Notes under the pieces: model-generated
What the model saw: only the letters and a program-made list of their open reading frames with translations
Told to the model about the DNA's origin: nothing
The model's database searches: none
In this document: one piece after another, positions 53,722-64,000 of the stretch
Numbering within the stretch: position 1 is the stretch's first letter
Layout of the letters: the number at the start of each line of letters is the position of its first letter
Position numbers and translations under genes: made by a program
From: Pseudomonas kairouanensis
GTDB lineage: Bacteria; Pseudomonadota; Gammaproteobacteria; Pseudomonadales; Pseudomonadaceae
NCBI RefSeq assembly: GCF_004682055.1
Contig: NZ_QUZU01000001.1
Span: forward strand, 372,001-436,000
Direction: 5' to 3'
DNA: 64,000 bases

Positions 53722-54648
53722 TCAGATTTTTACGTCAGGCGCTGGCTTGTCGCTTGGGTTGGCGATCAGCTCCTTCACCTTTTCGCTCATCGGGAAGTTC
53801 AGGTTCAGGCCCTTCGGTGGGATCGGGCTTTCGAACCACTTGCTGTAGATCTTGTTGATCTCGCCGGACTTGAACAGGCCAACGATGGCGTCATCTACAG
53901 CTTTCTTGAAGGCCGGGTCGTCTTTACGAACCATGCACGCGTAGGCTTCGAAGGATTGCGGAGTACCGGTGATGACCCAGTCGTCCGGCTTCTTGGCCTT
54001 GGCTTCTTCACCGGCCAGCAGGGCGTCGTCCATCATGAAGGCAACGGCGCGGCCGCTTTCCAGCATCTGGAAGGATTCGCCGTGGTCTTTGGCGGAGATG
54101 ACGTTCATGCCCATCTGTTTGTCGGCGTTCATCGCCTTGATGATGCGCTCGGACGTGGTGCCCGCAGTGGTCACGACGTTCTTGCCCTTGAGGTCGGCGA
54201 AGTCAGCGTAGGACGGCTTGCCTTCCTTGTCTTTCTTGACCAGCAGACGGGTGCCGATTTCGAAGATGTTGACGGTGAAGTCGACTTGTTGGGCGCGCTC
54301 GGCGTTGTTGGTGGTGGAACCGCATTCGAGGTCCGCAGTACCGTTCTGGATCAACGGGATACGGGTCTGCGAGGTCACCAGGTTGTACTTGACCTTCAGG
54401 TCGGGCTTGTTCAGGTCTTTTTTCAGGGCTTCAACCACAGCCAGCTGAACGTCATGGGAGTAACCCACGGGTTTGCCCGAACCATCCGCGATGTAGGAAA
54501 ACGGAATGGAGCTGTCGCGGTGCGCGAGGGTGATGGTGCCGGAGTCGTTGATCTTCTTCAGTGTACCGGTGAGTTCGGCGGCGAAAACTGGAGTGCTGAT
54601 CAGAGCAGCAGCGATAGCTGCGCCCAGGATATGGGGAACGATGCGCAT
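53722..54648 (-). CDS. aatJ: Periplasmic glutamate/aspartate-binding protein
   Basis: A 308-residue solute-binding protein: signal peptide MRIVPHILGAAIAAALISTPVFAA, then LTGTLKKINDSGTITLAHRDSSIPFSYIAD, VKYNLVTSQTRIPLIQNGTADLECGSTTNNAERAQQVDFT and KPDDWVITGTPQSFEAYACM, all close to GltI/AatJ. The ATG at 54648 has GAGGAAG upstream. It is the first gene of the uptake operon behind a sigma-54 promoter. Confidence 0.95.
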   Translation of the reverse strand: MRIVPHILGAAIAAALISTPVFAAELTGTLKKINDSGTITLAHRDSSIPFSYIADGSGKPVGYSHDVQLAVVEALKKDLNKPDLKVKYNLVTSQTRIPLIQNGTADLECGSTTNNAERAQQVDFTVNIFEIGTRLLVKKDKEGKPSYADFADLKGKNVVTTAGTTSERIIKAMNADKQMGMNVISAKDHGESFQMLESGRAVAFMMDDALLAGEEAKAKKPDDWVITGTPQSFEAYACMVRKDDPAFKKAVDDAIVGLFKSGEINKIYSKWFESPIPPKGLNLNFPMSEKVKELIANPSDKPAPDVKI

Positions 54649-54760
54649 CAATACTTCCTCGACATTTGTTTTTTTTATGAAGCCGGCTAAACGGCTCTCT
54701 TGTACAGCGAATGCCCGTAACGGCTCCTGAGGCGTCTCAGGCAATCGTTACGGAGTGTAG

Positions 54761-54776
54761 AGCATGAGTCGTGCCA
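54761..54776 (-). promoter_or_regulatory. Sigma-54 promoter of aatJ
   Basis: On the minus strand TGGCACGACTCATGCT fits TGGCACG-N4-TTGCT with only one mismatch and exact GG-N10-GC spacing, about 113 bases before the aatJ start. Confidence 0.85.
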
Positions 54777-54852
54777 GGCCAGAAGCAAAAGGTTAAGCAT
54801 TTGATTTATATGGTGATTAACTTTTTACTTCGGCGAACTTTCCTACAAACGA

Positions 54853-54897
54853 TCCGGCAAACCGAATCATGGCTACCACTGCGTTCGGAAATCCGAA
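54853..54897. promoter_or_regulatory. Tandem AauR binding sites upstream of aatJ
   Basis: TTCGGAAATCCGAA (54884-54897) is an exact fit to the known AauR motif TTCGG-N4-CCGAA. TCCGGCAAACCGAA (54853-54866) differs at one defined base. The sites are 31 bases apart, close to three helical turns, and lie roughly 90-135 bases upstream of the sigma-54 start. Confidence 0.85.
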
Positions 54898-54907
54898 TGC
54901 CTTTGGT

Positions 54908-55004
54908 GTAGGAGCGCGTTTGTTCGCGAACAACGCAAAAACGCCGCGTTCATTCTGAATGAACGCGGCGCTCTCGAGGTTTTCGCGAGCAAGCTCGCTC
55001 CTAC
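54908..55004. repeat. Degenerate REP-type inverted repeat between aatJ and glpD
   Basis: GTAGGAGCGCGTTTG and GCAAGCTCGCTCCTAC bracket the glpD terminator. The core differs from the other REPs here (TAGGAGC in place of TGGGAGC), so it is a separate subtype. Confidence 0.7.
54936..54970 (-). terminator. Intrinsic terminator of glpD
   Basis: On the minus strand CGCCGCGTTCAT pairs with ATGAACGCGGCG (12 bp, 5-base loop) and is followed by TTTTTG. It lies 46 bases past the glpD stop. Confidence 0.9.
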
Positions 55005-55015
55005 AGGGGGAGGGG

Positions 55016-56554
55016 TCAGGCGGCTTCGATCTTGCCGCGATTCTGCTCAACCTTGGACAGGTAACGCTGCACGTTGTCCTGTTCTTCAGGCGTAGTGAAC
55101 AGGCCGAGCTTGGTGCGGCGCCACAGCACGTCCGTTGGCTGGGTCACCCACTCTTCGGCGCACAGGTAGTCGACTTCGCGGGTATACAGGCCGCCACCCA
55201 GGTGCTCGCCCAGGTCGGCCAGCGATTGCACGCCTTCGAGCAGACGCCAGGTACGGCTACCGTAGGTGGTGGACCAGCGACGGGCGATTTCGCTCGGCAC
55301 CCAGTCGAATTTGCTACGAATAGCGTCGGCCAGGGCCTCAGGCGTGGTCATGTCTTCGCCGCCGGGCAGGCTGGCGGTGGCGGTCCAGCTTGGACGCATC
55401 TGGGTGAAATAGGGCGCCAGTTGTGCCATCGCCGATTCGGCCAGCTTGCGATAGGTGGTCAGCTTGCCGCCGAACACCGACAGGATTGGCGCCTCGCCCG
55501 TGCCGCCAGACAGCGCCAGGGTGTAGTCGCGGGTGATGGCCGACGGGTTGTCCGATTCGTCGTTGCACAGTGGGCGTACACCGGAGTAGGTGTGGACGAT
55601 ATCGTCGCGGCTCAGTTGTTTCTTGAAGTGCGCGTTGACCACCTTGAGCATGTAGTCGGTTTCACCTTCGGTGATCGCAACTGCAGCCGGGTCGCCGGTG
55701 TATTCGCGGTCGGTGGTGCCGATGATGGTCAGGTGATTCAGGTACGGAATGGTGAAGACAATGCGCTGGTCTTCGTTTTGCAGGATGTGCGCGTGGGCGC
55801 CTTCGTACAGTTTCGGCACGATCAGGTGGCTGCCCTGGATCAGGCGGATGCCGTAGGGCGAATCCAACTTGAGGTCGTCCTTGATGAACTTGGCCACCCA
55901 CGGGCCGGCCGCGTTCACCAGTGCGCGAGCGCGGATCGAGAACAGGCTGCCATCGGCACGTTCCATGTTCATTTCCCACAGGCCCTTGCTGCGGTGGGCG
56001 CTGATGCAACGGGTTTGGGTGTGGATGTGCGCGCCTTTTTCGCGGGCAGCCATGGCGTTCAATACCACGAGGCGGGCGTCGTCGACCCAGCAGTCGGAAT
56101 ATTCGAAGCCTTTGGTGATTTCGCTTTTAAGCGGGCTGTCGGCACCGAACTTGAGGCTTTTGGAGCCTGCGAGCTTTTCGCGTTTGCCCAGGTGGTCATA
56201 CAGGAACAGGCCAGCACGGATCATCCACGCCGGGCGCAGGTGCGGGCGGTGCGGCAATACAAAACGCATTTGCTTGACGATGTGCGGGGCTTTGGCCAGC
56301 AGCACTTCACGCTCGGCCAGGGCTTCGCGTACCAGACGGAATTCGTAATGTTCAAGATAGCGCAGGCCGCCGTGGATCAACTTGCTGCTGGCCGAAGAGG
56401 TATGGCTGGCCAGATCGTCCTTTTCGCAAAGGAATACCGACAAACCGCGCCCGGCTGCGTCTGCTGCAATGCCGACGCCGTTGATCCCGCCGCCGATAAC
56501 GGCCACGTCATAGACTTCGGCGAGCGGTGGAGCAGGCAAGGTGGAAGGGTTCAT
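55016..56554 (-). CDS. glpD: Aerobic glycerol-3-phosphate dehydrogenase
   Basis: A 512-residue membrane-associated flavoprotein that oxidises glycerol-3-phosphate to dihydroxyacetone phosphate. The N-terminal FAD motif is VAVIGGGINGVGIAADAAGRGLSV; SSASSKLIHGGLRYLEHYEFRLV, GVRPLCNDES and GGKLTTYRKLAE are diagnostic blocks. It lies downstream of glpR in the same direction, with its own GlpR operator upstream. Confidence 0.97.
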   Translation of the reverse strand: MNPSTLPAPPLAEVYDVAVIGGGINGVGIAADAAGRGLSVFLCEKDDLASHTSSASSKLIHGGLRYLEHYEFRLVREALAEREVLLAKAPHIVKQMRFVLPHRPHLRPAWMIRAGLFLYDHLGKREKLAGSKSLKFGADSPLKSEITKGFEYSDCWVDDARLVVLNAMAAREKGAHIHTQTRCISAHRSKGLWEMNMERADGSLFSIRARALVNAAGPWVAKFIKDDLKLDSPYGIRLIQGSHLIVPKLYEGAHAHILQNEDQRIVFTIPYLNHLTIIGTTDREYTGDPAAVAITEGETDYMLKVVNAHFKKQLSRDDIVHTYSGVRPLCNDESDNPSAITRDYTLALSGGTGEAPILSVFGGKLTTYRKLAESAMAQLAPYFTQMRPSWTATASLPGGEDMTTPEALADAIRSKFDWVPSEIARRWSTTYGSRTWRLLEGVQSLADLGEHLGGGLYTREVDYLCAEEWVTQPTDVLWRRTKLGLFTTPEEQDNVQRYLSKVEQNRGKIEAA

Positions 56555-56596
56555 CGGCTGGCCTCGCGAATTTTTCGTCTTGGAATTCGAACATTA

Positions 56597-56614
56597 ATGT
56601 TCATTTGCGAAAAT
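56597..56614. promoter_or_regulatory. Candidate GlpR operator upstream of glpD
   Basis: ATGTTCATTTGCGAAAAT resembles the E. coli GlpR operator ATGTTCG-N4-CGAACAT. It overlaps a perfect palindrome, GAACATTAATGTTC (56589-56602), and sits 43 bases before glpD. Confidence 0.6.
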
Positions 56615-56742
56615 GGTAGCTGATAAACGCGGGCACAGCCACCCGACTTCGATTGAAAAAACTCATCGAAGGGTGGGAAAAGGAAAAATTGTGAACATGA
56701 GCTTGGGTGTGATTCGAGAAATCAGGTATCAGATAAATCGCT

Positions 56743-56826
56743 TTCGCGAGCAAGCCCGCTCCCACATTTGACCGAGTTCCAGCATGGGAATGCGGTCGAA
56801 TGTGGGAGCGGGCTTGCTCGCGAAGA
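56743..56826. repeat. REP pair in outward order
   Basis: TTCGCGAGCAAGCCCGCTCC comes first and GTGGGAGCGGGCTTGCTCGC second, the opposite order to the other doublets in the window. The spacer contains CATTTGACCGAGTTCCAGCA. Confidence 0.85.
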
Positions 56827-56857
56827 CGGCGGTACAGGCGCTTGGGATACCGAAGCT

Positions 56858-57613
56858 TTAGACGACTTCCAGCCGTACCTTGTGCTCATTGAGCAACTGC
56901 ACCAACGCCGGCACCGGCTGCTGGTCGGTCACCAGGCAATCCACCAAACTGATCGGCCCCAGGCGAATCATGGCATTGCGCCCGAATTTGCTGGAGTCCG
57001 CCGCCAGGATCACCTGGCGCGCATTGGCAATGATCGCCTGGGATACCCGCACTTCCTGATAGTCAAAGTCCAACAGGCTGCCATCTTCATCGATACCGCT
57101 GATGCCCACCAAGGCAAAGTCCACCTTGAATTGGTTGATGAAATCCACACTGGCCTGGCCCACCACCCCGCCGTCACGGCGCACGTTACCGCCGGTCAGC
57201 AGCACGTCGAAGTCATCCTTGGCGCTGAGCATGGTGGCGACGTTGAGGTTATTGGTGATGATTTTCAGGTGGCTGTGGTTGAGCAGCGCACGGGCGATGG
57301 ATTCGGTGGTGGTGCCGATGTTGATGAACAGCGAGGCGTGATCGGGGATTTGCGCCGCAATGGCTTCGCCGATGCGCTGTTTTTCGTCGCGCATCTGGTC
57401 GGCACGCATGGCGTACGCGGTGTTTTCGACACTGGAATCATAGGCCGCGCCGCCGTGGTAGCGGCGCAGCAGATTGGCGTCCGCCAGCTGGTTGATATCG
57501 CGGCGGATGGTTTGCGGGGTGACAACGAACAACTGCGCCATTTCCTCGATACTGACGTAGCCGCGTTCGCGGACCAGTTCGAGGATTTGTTGCTGGCGGG
57601 GAGGCAGATTCAT
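56858..57613 (-). CDS. glpR: DeoR-family repressor of glycerol genes
   Basis: A 251-residue repressor: N-terminal DeoR helix-turn-helix ([50 protein letters not shown]) and an isomerase-like sugar phosphate domain with [16 protein letters not shown] and [15 protein letters not shown]. It senses glycerol-3-phosphate in other bacteria. It lies between glpK and glpD; candidate operators are upstream of glpD and glpF. Confidence 0.95.
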   Translation of the reverse strand: MNLPPRQQQILELVRERGYVSIEEMAQLFVVTPQTIRRDINQLADANLLRRYHGGAAYDSSVENTAYAMRADQMRDEKQRIGEAIAAQIPDHASLFINIGTTTESIARALLNHSHLKIITNNLNVATMLSAKDDFDVLLTGGNVRRDGGVVGQASVDFINQFKVDFALVGISGIDEDGSLLDFDYQEVRVSQAIIANARQVILAADSSKFGRNAMIRLGPISLVDCLVTDQQPVPALVQLLNEHKVRLEVV

Positions 57614-57696
57614 GGGGCGTCCTTTGGGCTGCCATACAAAAGTGGCCCATGATGACGCAGGAATCTGCTCCCTACCAGTTACAACCAGACCTTGGC

Positions 57697-59235
<1,539 letters not shown>

Positions 59236-59279
59236 TCAGCCTGGGCGACAAAAGGGCAGACGTCTCCAGGCTGGCGCTA

Positions 59280-60137
59280 TCAGGAAATACGGGTCTTGCC
59301 GTTGACAGCCGTGTCAGGTGTTTCTTCAGCTATAGCAGGTGCGGCGCTCGGCAGATGGCGGGCAATCAACCCACGGTAGGCCGCAGCCCCCAGGCATGCA
59401 CCCACAATCGGGCCGAAAATCGGCACCAGGAAATAAGGAATATCGCGCCCGCCGGTGAAGGCCATTTCACCCCAGCCAGCGAAAAAGGTCATCAGCTTGG
59501 GCCCCAGGTCCCGCGCCGGGTTCATGGCAAAGCCGGTCAGTGGGCCCATGGCGCTGCCGATCACCGCGATCAGCAGGCCGATCAGCAGTGGGGCCAGCGG
59601 GCCGCGTGGCAGGCCGTTGTTGTCATCGGTGAGTGCCATGATCACGCCCATCAGGATCGCGGTAATGACCATTTCCACCAGGAACGCCTGGGCGGTGCTC
59701 AGCAGCGCATGGGGATAGGTGGAGAACACCGACGCCAATTCCAGGCTGGCTTGTGAACCACGGACCATGTGGTGGGTTTGTTCGTAATCGAAAAACAGAT
59801 TGCTGTAGAGGGTGTACACCAAGGCCGCGGAGCAAAAGGCGCCGGCGATCTGGGCGAGGATATAGAAGGGCAGTTTGCGCTTTTCGAAATCGGCAAAAAT
59901 GCACAGGGCGATACTCACCGCCGGGTTGAGGTGCGCTCCGGAAATACCGGCGCTCAGGTAGATCGCCATGCTGACGCCCACCCCCCAGATGATGCTGATC
60001 TCCCACAAGCCAAAGCTGGCACCCGCAACCTTGAGCGCAGCGACACATCCTGTACCGAAGAAGATCAGAAGCGCAGTCCCCAGGAATTCGGCCATGCATT
60101 GGCTCGAAAGTGAAGGCTGTTGAAGAGCAGTAGTCAT
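59280..60137 (-). CDS. glpF: Glycerol facilitator (aquaglyceroporin)
   Basis: A 285-residue MIP-family channel with both NPA boxes, ISGAHLNPAVS and GFAMNPARDLGPK, and six helices. The long second box with Asp after NPAR is typical of glycerol channels rather than water channels. The ATG at 60137 was chosen over a TTG 14 codons upstream. First gene of glpFK. Confidence 0.95.
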   Translation of the reverse strand: MTTALQQPSLSSQCMAEFLGTALLIFFGTGCVAALKVAGASFGLWEISIIWGVGVSMAIYLSAGISGAHLNPAVSIALCIFADFEKRKLPFYILAQIAGAFCSAALVYTLYSNLFFDYEQTHHMVRGSQASLELASVFSTYPHALLSTAQAFLVEMVITAILMGVIMALTDDNNGLPRGPLAPLLIGLLIAVIGSAMGPLTGFAMNPARDLGPKLMTFFAGWGEMAFTGGRDIPYFLVPIFGPIVGACLGAAAYRGLIARHLPSAAPAIAEETPDTAVNGKTRIS

Positions 60138-60464
60138 GGAAAACCTCAGTTGTTGTTCTTGTCTGGCGCACCCTCTCAACGGAGCGTTGCGCGATTTTCA
60201 CCGTAGGAAGGATCCCCATCCTGGCCACGGCTTGCTGCTCGATTGCTGCAGGACTATTCCTACAGTATTCGGAAACGAAAAAATATAGACAAGAATGACC
60301 GCTGTCAAAGGTCGAAAGTGAACCGCTAGTCACTTTGAAACTATTGGTCTGGTGAATGATCACGCTTGTCACAAAGGGCGAGCACCTTAAGAGTGGGCGC
60401 ACTAGAGCGTTTTGCGTGGGCTTGGCCTAGAATTGGCCATCTGTTTGCCACGCCTGGAGCCAGC
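60138..60464. other. Intergenic region between divergent glpF and ybaK-like genes
   Basis: 327 bases. It holds the candidate GlpR operator at 60268, flanked by A/T-rich sequence suited to a promoter. I see no other clear element. Confidence 0.55.
60268..60279. promoter_or_regulatory. Candidate GlpR operator upstream of glpF
   Basis: TTCGGAAACGAA has the TTCG-N4-CGAA core of GlpR sites and shares the half-site CGAA with the glpD operator. It is 131 bases before the glpF start. Confidence 0.5.
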
Positions 60465-60935
60465 ATGACCCCTGCATTGGACCTGTTGAAAAAAGTTCGC
60501 GCCGAACATCGCATCCACAGTTATGAACATGATCCCAAGGCGGCGTCCTATGGCCTGGAGGCCGCGGAAAAATTGGGGCTGGATCCGGCGCAGGTGTTCA
60601 AGACCTTGCTGGCCAGTAGTGAAAAGGGCGAATTATTGGTAGCGGTAGTGCCGGTCGTCGGAAGTCTGGATCTGAAGGCCTTGGCGCACGCTGCTGGCGT
60701 CAAGAAAGTCGAAATGGCCGACCCGGCAGCGGCGCAGCGTTCCACCGGTTACCTGTTGGGGGGCATCAGCCCGCTGGGGCAGAAGAAGCGCCTGCGCACC
60801 TTTATCGATGAGACGGCGCAGCCGTTCGCGACCATTTTTGTGAGTGCGGGGAGAAGGGGGTTGGAAGTGGAGTTGCCGGCGGCGGTGCTGGCCGAGCATA
60901 CCCAGGCCAAATTTGCGCCGATTGGCCGGGCCTGA
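60465..60935 (+). CDS. ybaK: YbaK-type aminoacyl-tRNA deacylase
   Basis: A 156-residue trans-editing protein that hydrolyses Cys-tRNA(Pro). The YbaK blocks are [68 protein letters not shown] and the C-terminal [13 protein letters not shown]. The ATG at 60465 gives the family N-terminus; the frame is open upstream without similarity. Confidence 0.93.
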   Translation: MTPALDLLKKVRAEHRIHSYEHDPKAASYGLEAAEKLGLDPAQVFKTLLASSEKGELLVAVVPVVGSLDLKALAHAAGVKKVEMADPAAAQRSTGYLLGGISPLGQKKRLRTFIDETAQPFATIFVSAGRRGLEVELPAAVLAEHTQAKFAPIGRA

Positions 60936-60964
60936 TCACCTTTCTTAGAACCTATGCAAAACCA

Positions 60965-61072
60965 ATGTGGGAGGGGCGGTGCGACGATTCGACTTGCTCC
61001 CGATGACGGTGTATCAGTCACCTAATTTAGTGGCTGTCCCTCCCCCCATCGGGAGCAAGCCCCCTCCCACAT
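60965..61072. repeat. REP doublet with a 16-base insert
   Basis: The right arm (CATCGGGAGCAAGCCCCCTCCCAC) is normal. The left arm has an extra CGGTGCGACGATTCGA (60977-60992) inside the REP stem, so the two arms can pair only around a bulge. Confidence 0.85.
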
Positions 61073-61095
61073 GTTGACCCGGTTTCTTCAGGTAA

Positions 61096-62205
61096 TCAGT
61101 TAGCTGGGCTGTAGCGCCGCACGCCAGAGTCCGACTGCGGGATTTGCGCCGCCACACTGCCCGATGCCTTGAACAGCACCAGATGCTCCGCCGCCACCCG
61201 AATCCCCACATCCGCCCCGACCTGATGGTCGGCATGGCTGGGGAAAATCGACTCCAACTGCGCGCCGGTCGGCAGTTGCAGGCGGTACAAGGTCGACGCG
61301 CCTAGGAACGTCTTGCCCACGATCCGCGCTTTCAACGCGCTGTCTGGCGCATAGACGATATCGTCCGGACGCAGCAACACATCCACAGCGCCACCGGTCG
61401 GCCAGGCGTATGCACGGTTACCGCGCAGGTCGCCCAACTCGGTGCTCACAGACTCCGGAGAGCTCAGTTGGCCACGGATGAAATAACCCTGGCCAATAAA
61501 GCTCGCGACATAAGGTGTCTGCGGTTCGTGGTAAAGGTTGTAGGGCGTGTCCCACTGCTCAAGCCGACCTTCCTTGAAGACGCCTACCTGGTCGCTCACC
61601 GCAAACGCTTCTTCCTGATCATGAGTGACCAGGATCGCGCTGGTGCCCCGCGCCTTGAGAATGTCGCGCACCTCGTGGCTGAGCTTGCGCCGCAGTTCGC
61701 CGTCGAGGTTGGAGAAGGGTTCGTCCAGCAATAGCAATTGCGGCTCGGGCGCCAGGGCGCGGGCGAGGGCAACGCGTTGTTGCTGGCCGCCGGAAAGCTC
61801 GTGGGGGAAGCGCTTGCCCAGGTTCTTCAGGTTGACCAGCTCCAGCAGTTCGGCGACCACGCGGTCTTTTTGCGGGTGCTTGCGAATGCCAAAGGCAATG
61901 TTGTCCGCCACGCTAAGGTGGGGAAACAGCGCGTAGTCCTGGAACACCATGCCGATGCGACGTTTCTCCGGTGCCAGGGTGAAACCGGCGCTGGAGATCA
62001 CTTCGCCCGCCAGGCTGATTTCGCCTTCGTGCACCGGCTCAAAACCGGCGATCGCTCGCAGGGTGGTGGTCTTGCCGCACCCCGAGGAACCCAGCAGGCA
62101 GCCGATATCACCGGCGTTGAGGTGCAGGTTGAGGTTCTGCACGACCCGTTGGTCTTGATAACCGCATGCCAGATTGCGCAGGTTCAGCAGTGTTGGCTGG
62201 CTCAT
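61096..62205 (-). CDS. FbpC/PotA-like ABC transporter ATPase, orphan
   Basis: A 369-residue ATPase: [16 protein letters not shown] (Walker A), [32 protein letters not shown] (signature and Walker B) and a C-terminal TOBE-like domain (about 240-350). It resembles ferric or polyamine importer ATPases (FbpC). No permease or binding-protein gene is in the window. Its ATG overlaps the argF stop by 4 bases, so it is translated with argF, a pairing also known in P. aeruginosa. The substrate is unknown. Confidence 0.88.
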   Translation of the reverse strand: MSQPTLLNLRNLACGYQDQRVVQNLNLHLNAGDIGCLLGSSGCGKTTTLRAIAGFEPVHEGEISLAGEVISSAGFTLAPEKRRIGMVFQDYALFPHLSVADNIAFGIRKHPQKDRVVAELLELVNLKNLGKRFPHELSGGQQQRVALARALAPEPQLLLLDEPFSNLDGELRRKLSHEVRDILKARGTSAILVTHDQEEAFAVSDQVGVFKEGRLEQWDTPYNLYHEPQTPYVASFIGQGYFIRGQLSSPESVSTELGDLRGNRAYAWPTGGAVDVLLRPDDIVYAPDSALKARIVGKTFLGASTLYRLQLPTGAQLESIFPSHADHQVGADVGIRVAAEHLVLFKASGSVAAQIPQSDSGVRRYSPAN

Positions 62206-63125
62206 GCGTGGTGGTACGACGGCGGGACGAGGAATTCCAGCAGGGCTTTTTGCGCATGCAGGCGGTTTTCAGCCTGGTCCCAGGCGACCGAGCGAGGATC
62301 GTCCAACAAGTCGAGGCTGATTTCTTCGCCACGGTGGGCCGGCAGGCAGTGCATGAACAACACGTCTGGAGCGGCCAGGTCGAGCAGGGCGCGGTTCACC
62401 TGATACGGGGCGAACAGGGCCAGGCGCTTGGTGGTTTCGTCTTCCTGGCCCATGGAGGTCCAGACGTCGGTGCTCACCAGGTGTGCACCGACTACGGCAT
62501 CACGCGGGTCGCGTACCAGGGTCACGCGGTCACCGGCTTGGGCCAGGAAGCGTGCGTCAGGCTCGTAGCCTTTCGGGCAGGCAACACGCAGTTGGAAGTC
62601 GAACTGGATCGCCGCTTCTATATAGCTGTTGCACATGTTGTTGCCGTCACCAATCCAGGCCACGGTTTTGCCCTGGATCGAGCCACGGTGTTCCAGGAAC
62701 GTTTGCATGTCGGCCAGTAACTGGCACGGGTGCAGGTCGTCGGTCAGGCCGTTGATTACTGGCACGCGGGAGTGGGCGGCAAATTCGGTCACGGTGTTGT
62801 GGGCAAAGGTGCGGATCATCACCGCATCGAGCATGCTCGACATGACGATGGCGCTGTCGGCGATCGGCTCGCCACGGCCCAGTTGAGTGTCACGGGACGA
62901 CAGGAAGATGGCCTGGCCACCCAGTTGAATCATGCCGGCTTCGAAGGACACACGGGTACGGGTCGAGGATTTCTCGAAAATCATGCCGAGCACGCGGTTT
63001 TTCAAAGACTCGAACAGTACGCCGCGGTTACGCAGGTCTTTAAGCTCAATGCCTCGACGGATTACGCTGACCAGCTCTTGGGGCGTGCAATCCATCAGGG
63101 AGAGAAAGTGCCTTGCGCTCATCAT
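62202..63125 (-). CDS. argF: Anabolic ornithine carbamoyltransferase
   Basis: A 307-residue enzyme that makes citrulline from ornithine and carbamoyl phosphate. [16 protein letters not shown] binds carbamoyl phosphate, HPCQLLAD and [14 protein letters not shown] close the active site, and DGNNMCNS binds ornithine. Normal length. Two ATG codons open the frame. Tandem ArgR half-sites precede it. Confidence 0.97.
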   Translation of the reverse strand: MMSARHFLSLMDCTPQELVSVIRRGIELKDLRNRGVLFESLKNRVLGMIFEKSSTRTRVSFEAGMIQLGGQAIFLSSRDTQLGRGEPIADSAIVMSSMLDAVMIRTFAHNTVTEFAAHSRVPVINGLTDDLHPCQLLADMQTFLEHRGSIQGKTVAWIGDGNNMCNSYIEAAIQFDFQLRVACPKGYEPDARFLAQAGDRVTLVRDPRDAVVGAHLVSTDVWTSMGQEDETTKRLALFAPYQVNRALLDLAAPDVLFMHCLPAHRGEEISLDLLDDPRSVAWDQAENRLHAQKALLEFLVPPSYHHA

Positions 63126-63556
63126 TAACTACCTTTTTGCAACAGACCGCAGATACTCAAAGCCTTGTTTATTGTTACAACGGGCGAGACCTGCGGCGAA
63201 AGCCGCACGGGGCGACGAAATAGGGGAAGGCGCGATCTTATAATTAAATGTCGCGTCTTACCAATAGGGCTACGGTTTTTAAGGGTGTTCAAGAAGGGCG
63301 CGGAAGCGCTTTTGAAGACAATTACCAGACAGCAGCGGGGCATTTGTACACTGGCCTCGCAACCTTTTGCAATGCGCGGGGACGCAGTTGAATCAGCTTG
63401 CGTCGGTTTCAGGGAGGTGTGGCAGGCCCTTGAAACATTTGCTCACGCTTACCCATGGCTTGGCCTGATGCCTGGCGATTCACGGGACGAACGATACTGG
63501 TGCCTGCTCCGGTCGCAGCCCATAGTGAGTTCAAAGCCCTGATAAAGAGACTGGCC
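63126..63556. other. Intergenic region between divergent argF and oxidoreductase genes
   Basis: 431 bases. The argF half holds the ArgR sites and a perfect hairpin TGCGGC-GAAA-GCCGCA (63192-63207) in the argF leader. In the 290 bases toward the oxidoreductase I found no clear promoter or operator. Confidence 0.6.
63228..63264. promoter_or_regulatory. Tandem ArgR half-sites over the argF promoter
   Basis: TGTCGCGTCTTACCAA (63249-63264) fits the Pseudomonas ArgR half-site TGTCGC-N8-AA exactly. AGGCGCGATCTTATAA (63228-63243) is a weaker copy 21 bases away. On the minus strand TTGGTA and TATAAG, 16 bases apart, form a promoter under these sites. Confidence 0.75.
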
Positions 63557-64000
63557 ATGACCAAGACTCTCCACCACCGTGCCTGCCATCTGTGTGAAGC
63601 CATCTGTGGCCTGACCCTGGAAACCACCCAAGCCGACGACGGCAGCCTGGCGATCACCTCGATCAAGGGCGACGCGCTGGACACCTTCAGCCGTGGGCAT
63701 ATCTGCCCCAAGGCGGTGGCGCTGCAGGACATCCAGAACGACCCGGACCGCTTGCACCAGCCCATGCTGCGGGTGGGCAGCGAATGGCAGCCGATCCCGT
63801 GGGAAGACGCCTTTGCATTGGTCGCCGAACGGCTGGCGGGGGTTCAGGCCCGTCACGGGCAGAACGCCGTGGCCGTGTACCAGGGCAACCCCAGCGTGCA
63901 CAACTACGGGCTTATGACCCACAGCAACTACTTCCTGGGCCAGCTCAAGACACGCAATCGGTTTTCCGCAACGTCGGTAGACCAGTTGCCCCATCACCTC
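63557..64000 (+). CDS. Molybdopterin oxidoreductase, N-terminal part
   Basis: 148 residues before the window ends. The N-terminus carries a 4Fe-4S site typical of formate dehydrogenase/nitrate reductase-type enzymes: Cys10-x2-Cys13-x3-Cys17 in CHLCEAICGL and a later Cys in GHICPKAVA. DDPDRLxxPMLRVGSEWQPIPWEDAFALVAERL and YQGNPSVHNYG are the start of the molybdopterin domain. There is no Tat signal, so it is probably cytoplasmic. The substrate cannot be judged from this part. Confidence 0.88.
   Translation, partial: MTKTLHHRACHLCEAICGLTLETTQADDGSLAITSIKGDALDTFSRGHICPKAVALQDIQNDPDRLHQPMLRVGSEWQPIPWEDAFALVAERLAGVQARHGQNAVAVYQGNPSVHNYGLMTHSNYFLGQLKTRNRFSATSVDQLPHHL

Larger units (their letters stand above)
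56555..56857. other. Intergenic region glpR-glpD
   Basis: 303 bases holding the candidate GlpR operator near glpD, then about 120 bases where I see nothing clear, then a REP pair in reverse order close to the end of glpR. Confidence 0.6.

Overview
This 64 kb window comes from the chromosome of a Pseudomonas of the fluorescens group. Evidence: very GC-rich coding, the aatJQMP-aauSR acidic amino acid locus and the glpFKRD locus in the order known for Pseudomonas, Pseudomonas-type REP/REPIN palindromes (GTGGGAGCGGGCTTGCTCGCG and GTGGGAGGGGGCTTGCTCCCG types) in ten intergenic spaces, and a membrane glucose dehydrogenase. I see no phage, insertion sequence, CRISPR array, tRNA or rRNA.

Layout. 1-8 kb: end of an EAL phosphodiesterase, PQQ glucose dehydrogenase (gcd), a Zur-boxed TonB-dependent receptor of the ZnuD type, two small conserved proteins, and a PadR regulator with a siderophore-interacting ferric reductase (YqjI/YqjH type). 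8-24.4 kb: two giant proteins with LRRs and a C-terminal NEL E3 ubiquitin ligase domain, flanking a divergent class A penicillin-binding protein and an amino acid permease. In both giant genes a perfect 10-bp hairpin holds the Shine-Dalgarno sequence next to the start codon. 24.4-33 kb: OpgC-like protein, a gtrA-gtrB-glycosyltransferase operon, FMN glutamate synthase-like protein, periplasmic GH3 beta-glucosidase, and a Zur-boxed zinc-free ribosomal protein L31. A 22-bp palindrome is shared, at nearly the same distance from the start codon, between gtrA and bglX. 33-39 kb: NUDIX, GNAT, MetR, an alpha/beta hydrolase, a DsbA-like protein, then a sigma-54-promoted operon of an arginase-fold enzyme and two small membrane transporters.

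39-47.5 kb: the most interesting block. A sigma-54 promoter with three TTGTAGC half-sites upstream precedes HAD phosphatase, class III aminotransferase, alpha/beta hydrolase, FemAB/GNAT-like acyltransferase, and a histidine kinase with an NtrC-type sigma-54 activator. It looks like a self-regulated pathway of unknown product. 47.6-54.9 kb: glpM-like, aauR, aauS and aatPMQJ, with a sigma-54 promoter and tandem AauR sites upstream of aatJ. 55-60 kb: glpD, glpR, glpK, glpF with candidate GlpR operators. 60-64 kb: ybaK-like deacylase, an orphan ABC ATPase translationally coupled to argF behind tandem ArgR sites, and the start of a molybdopterin oxidoreductase that runs out of the window.

The window carries three good sigma-54 promoters and two sigma-54 activators, so nitrogen and carbon substrate control is a strong theme. 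All functional calls rest on reading motifs by eye; no database search was run.
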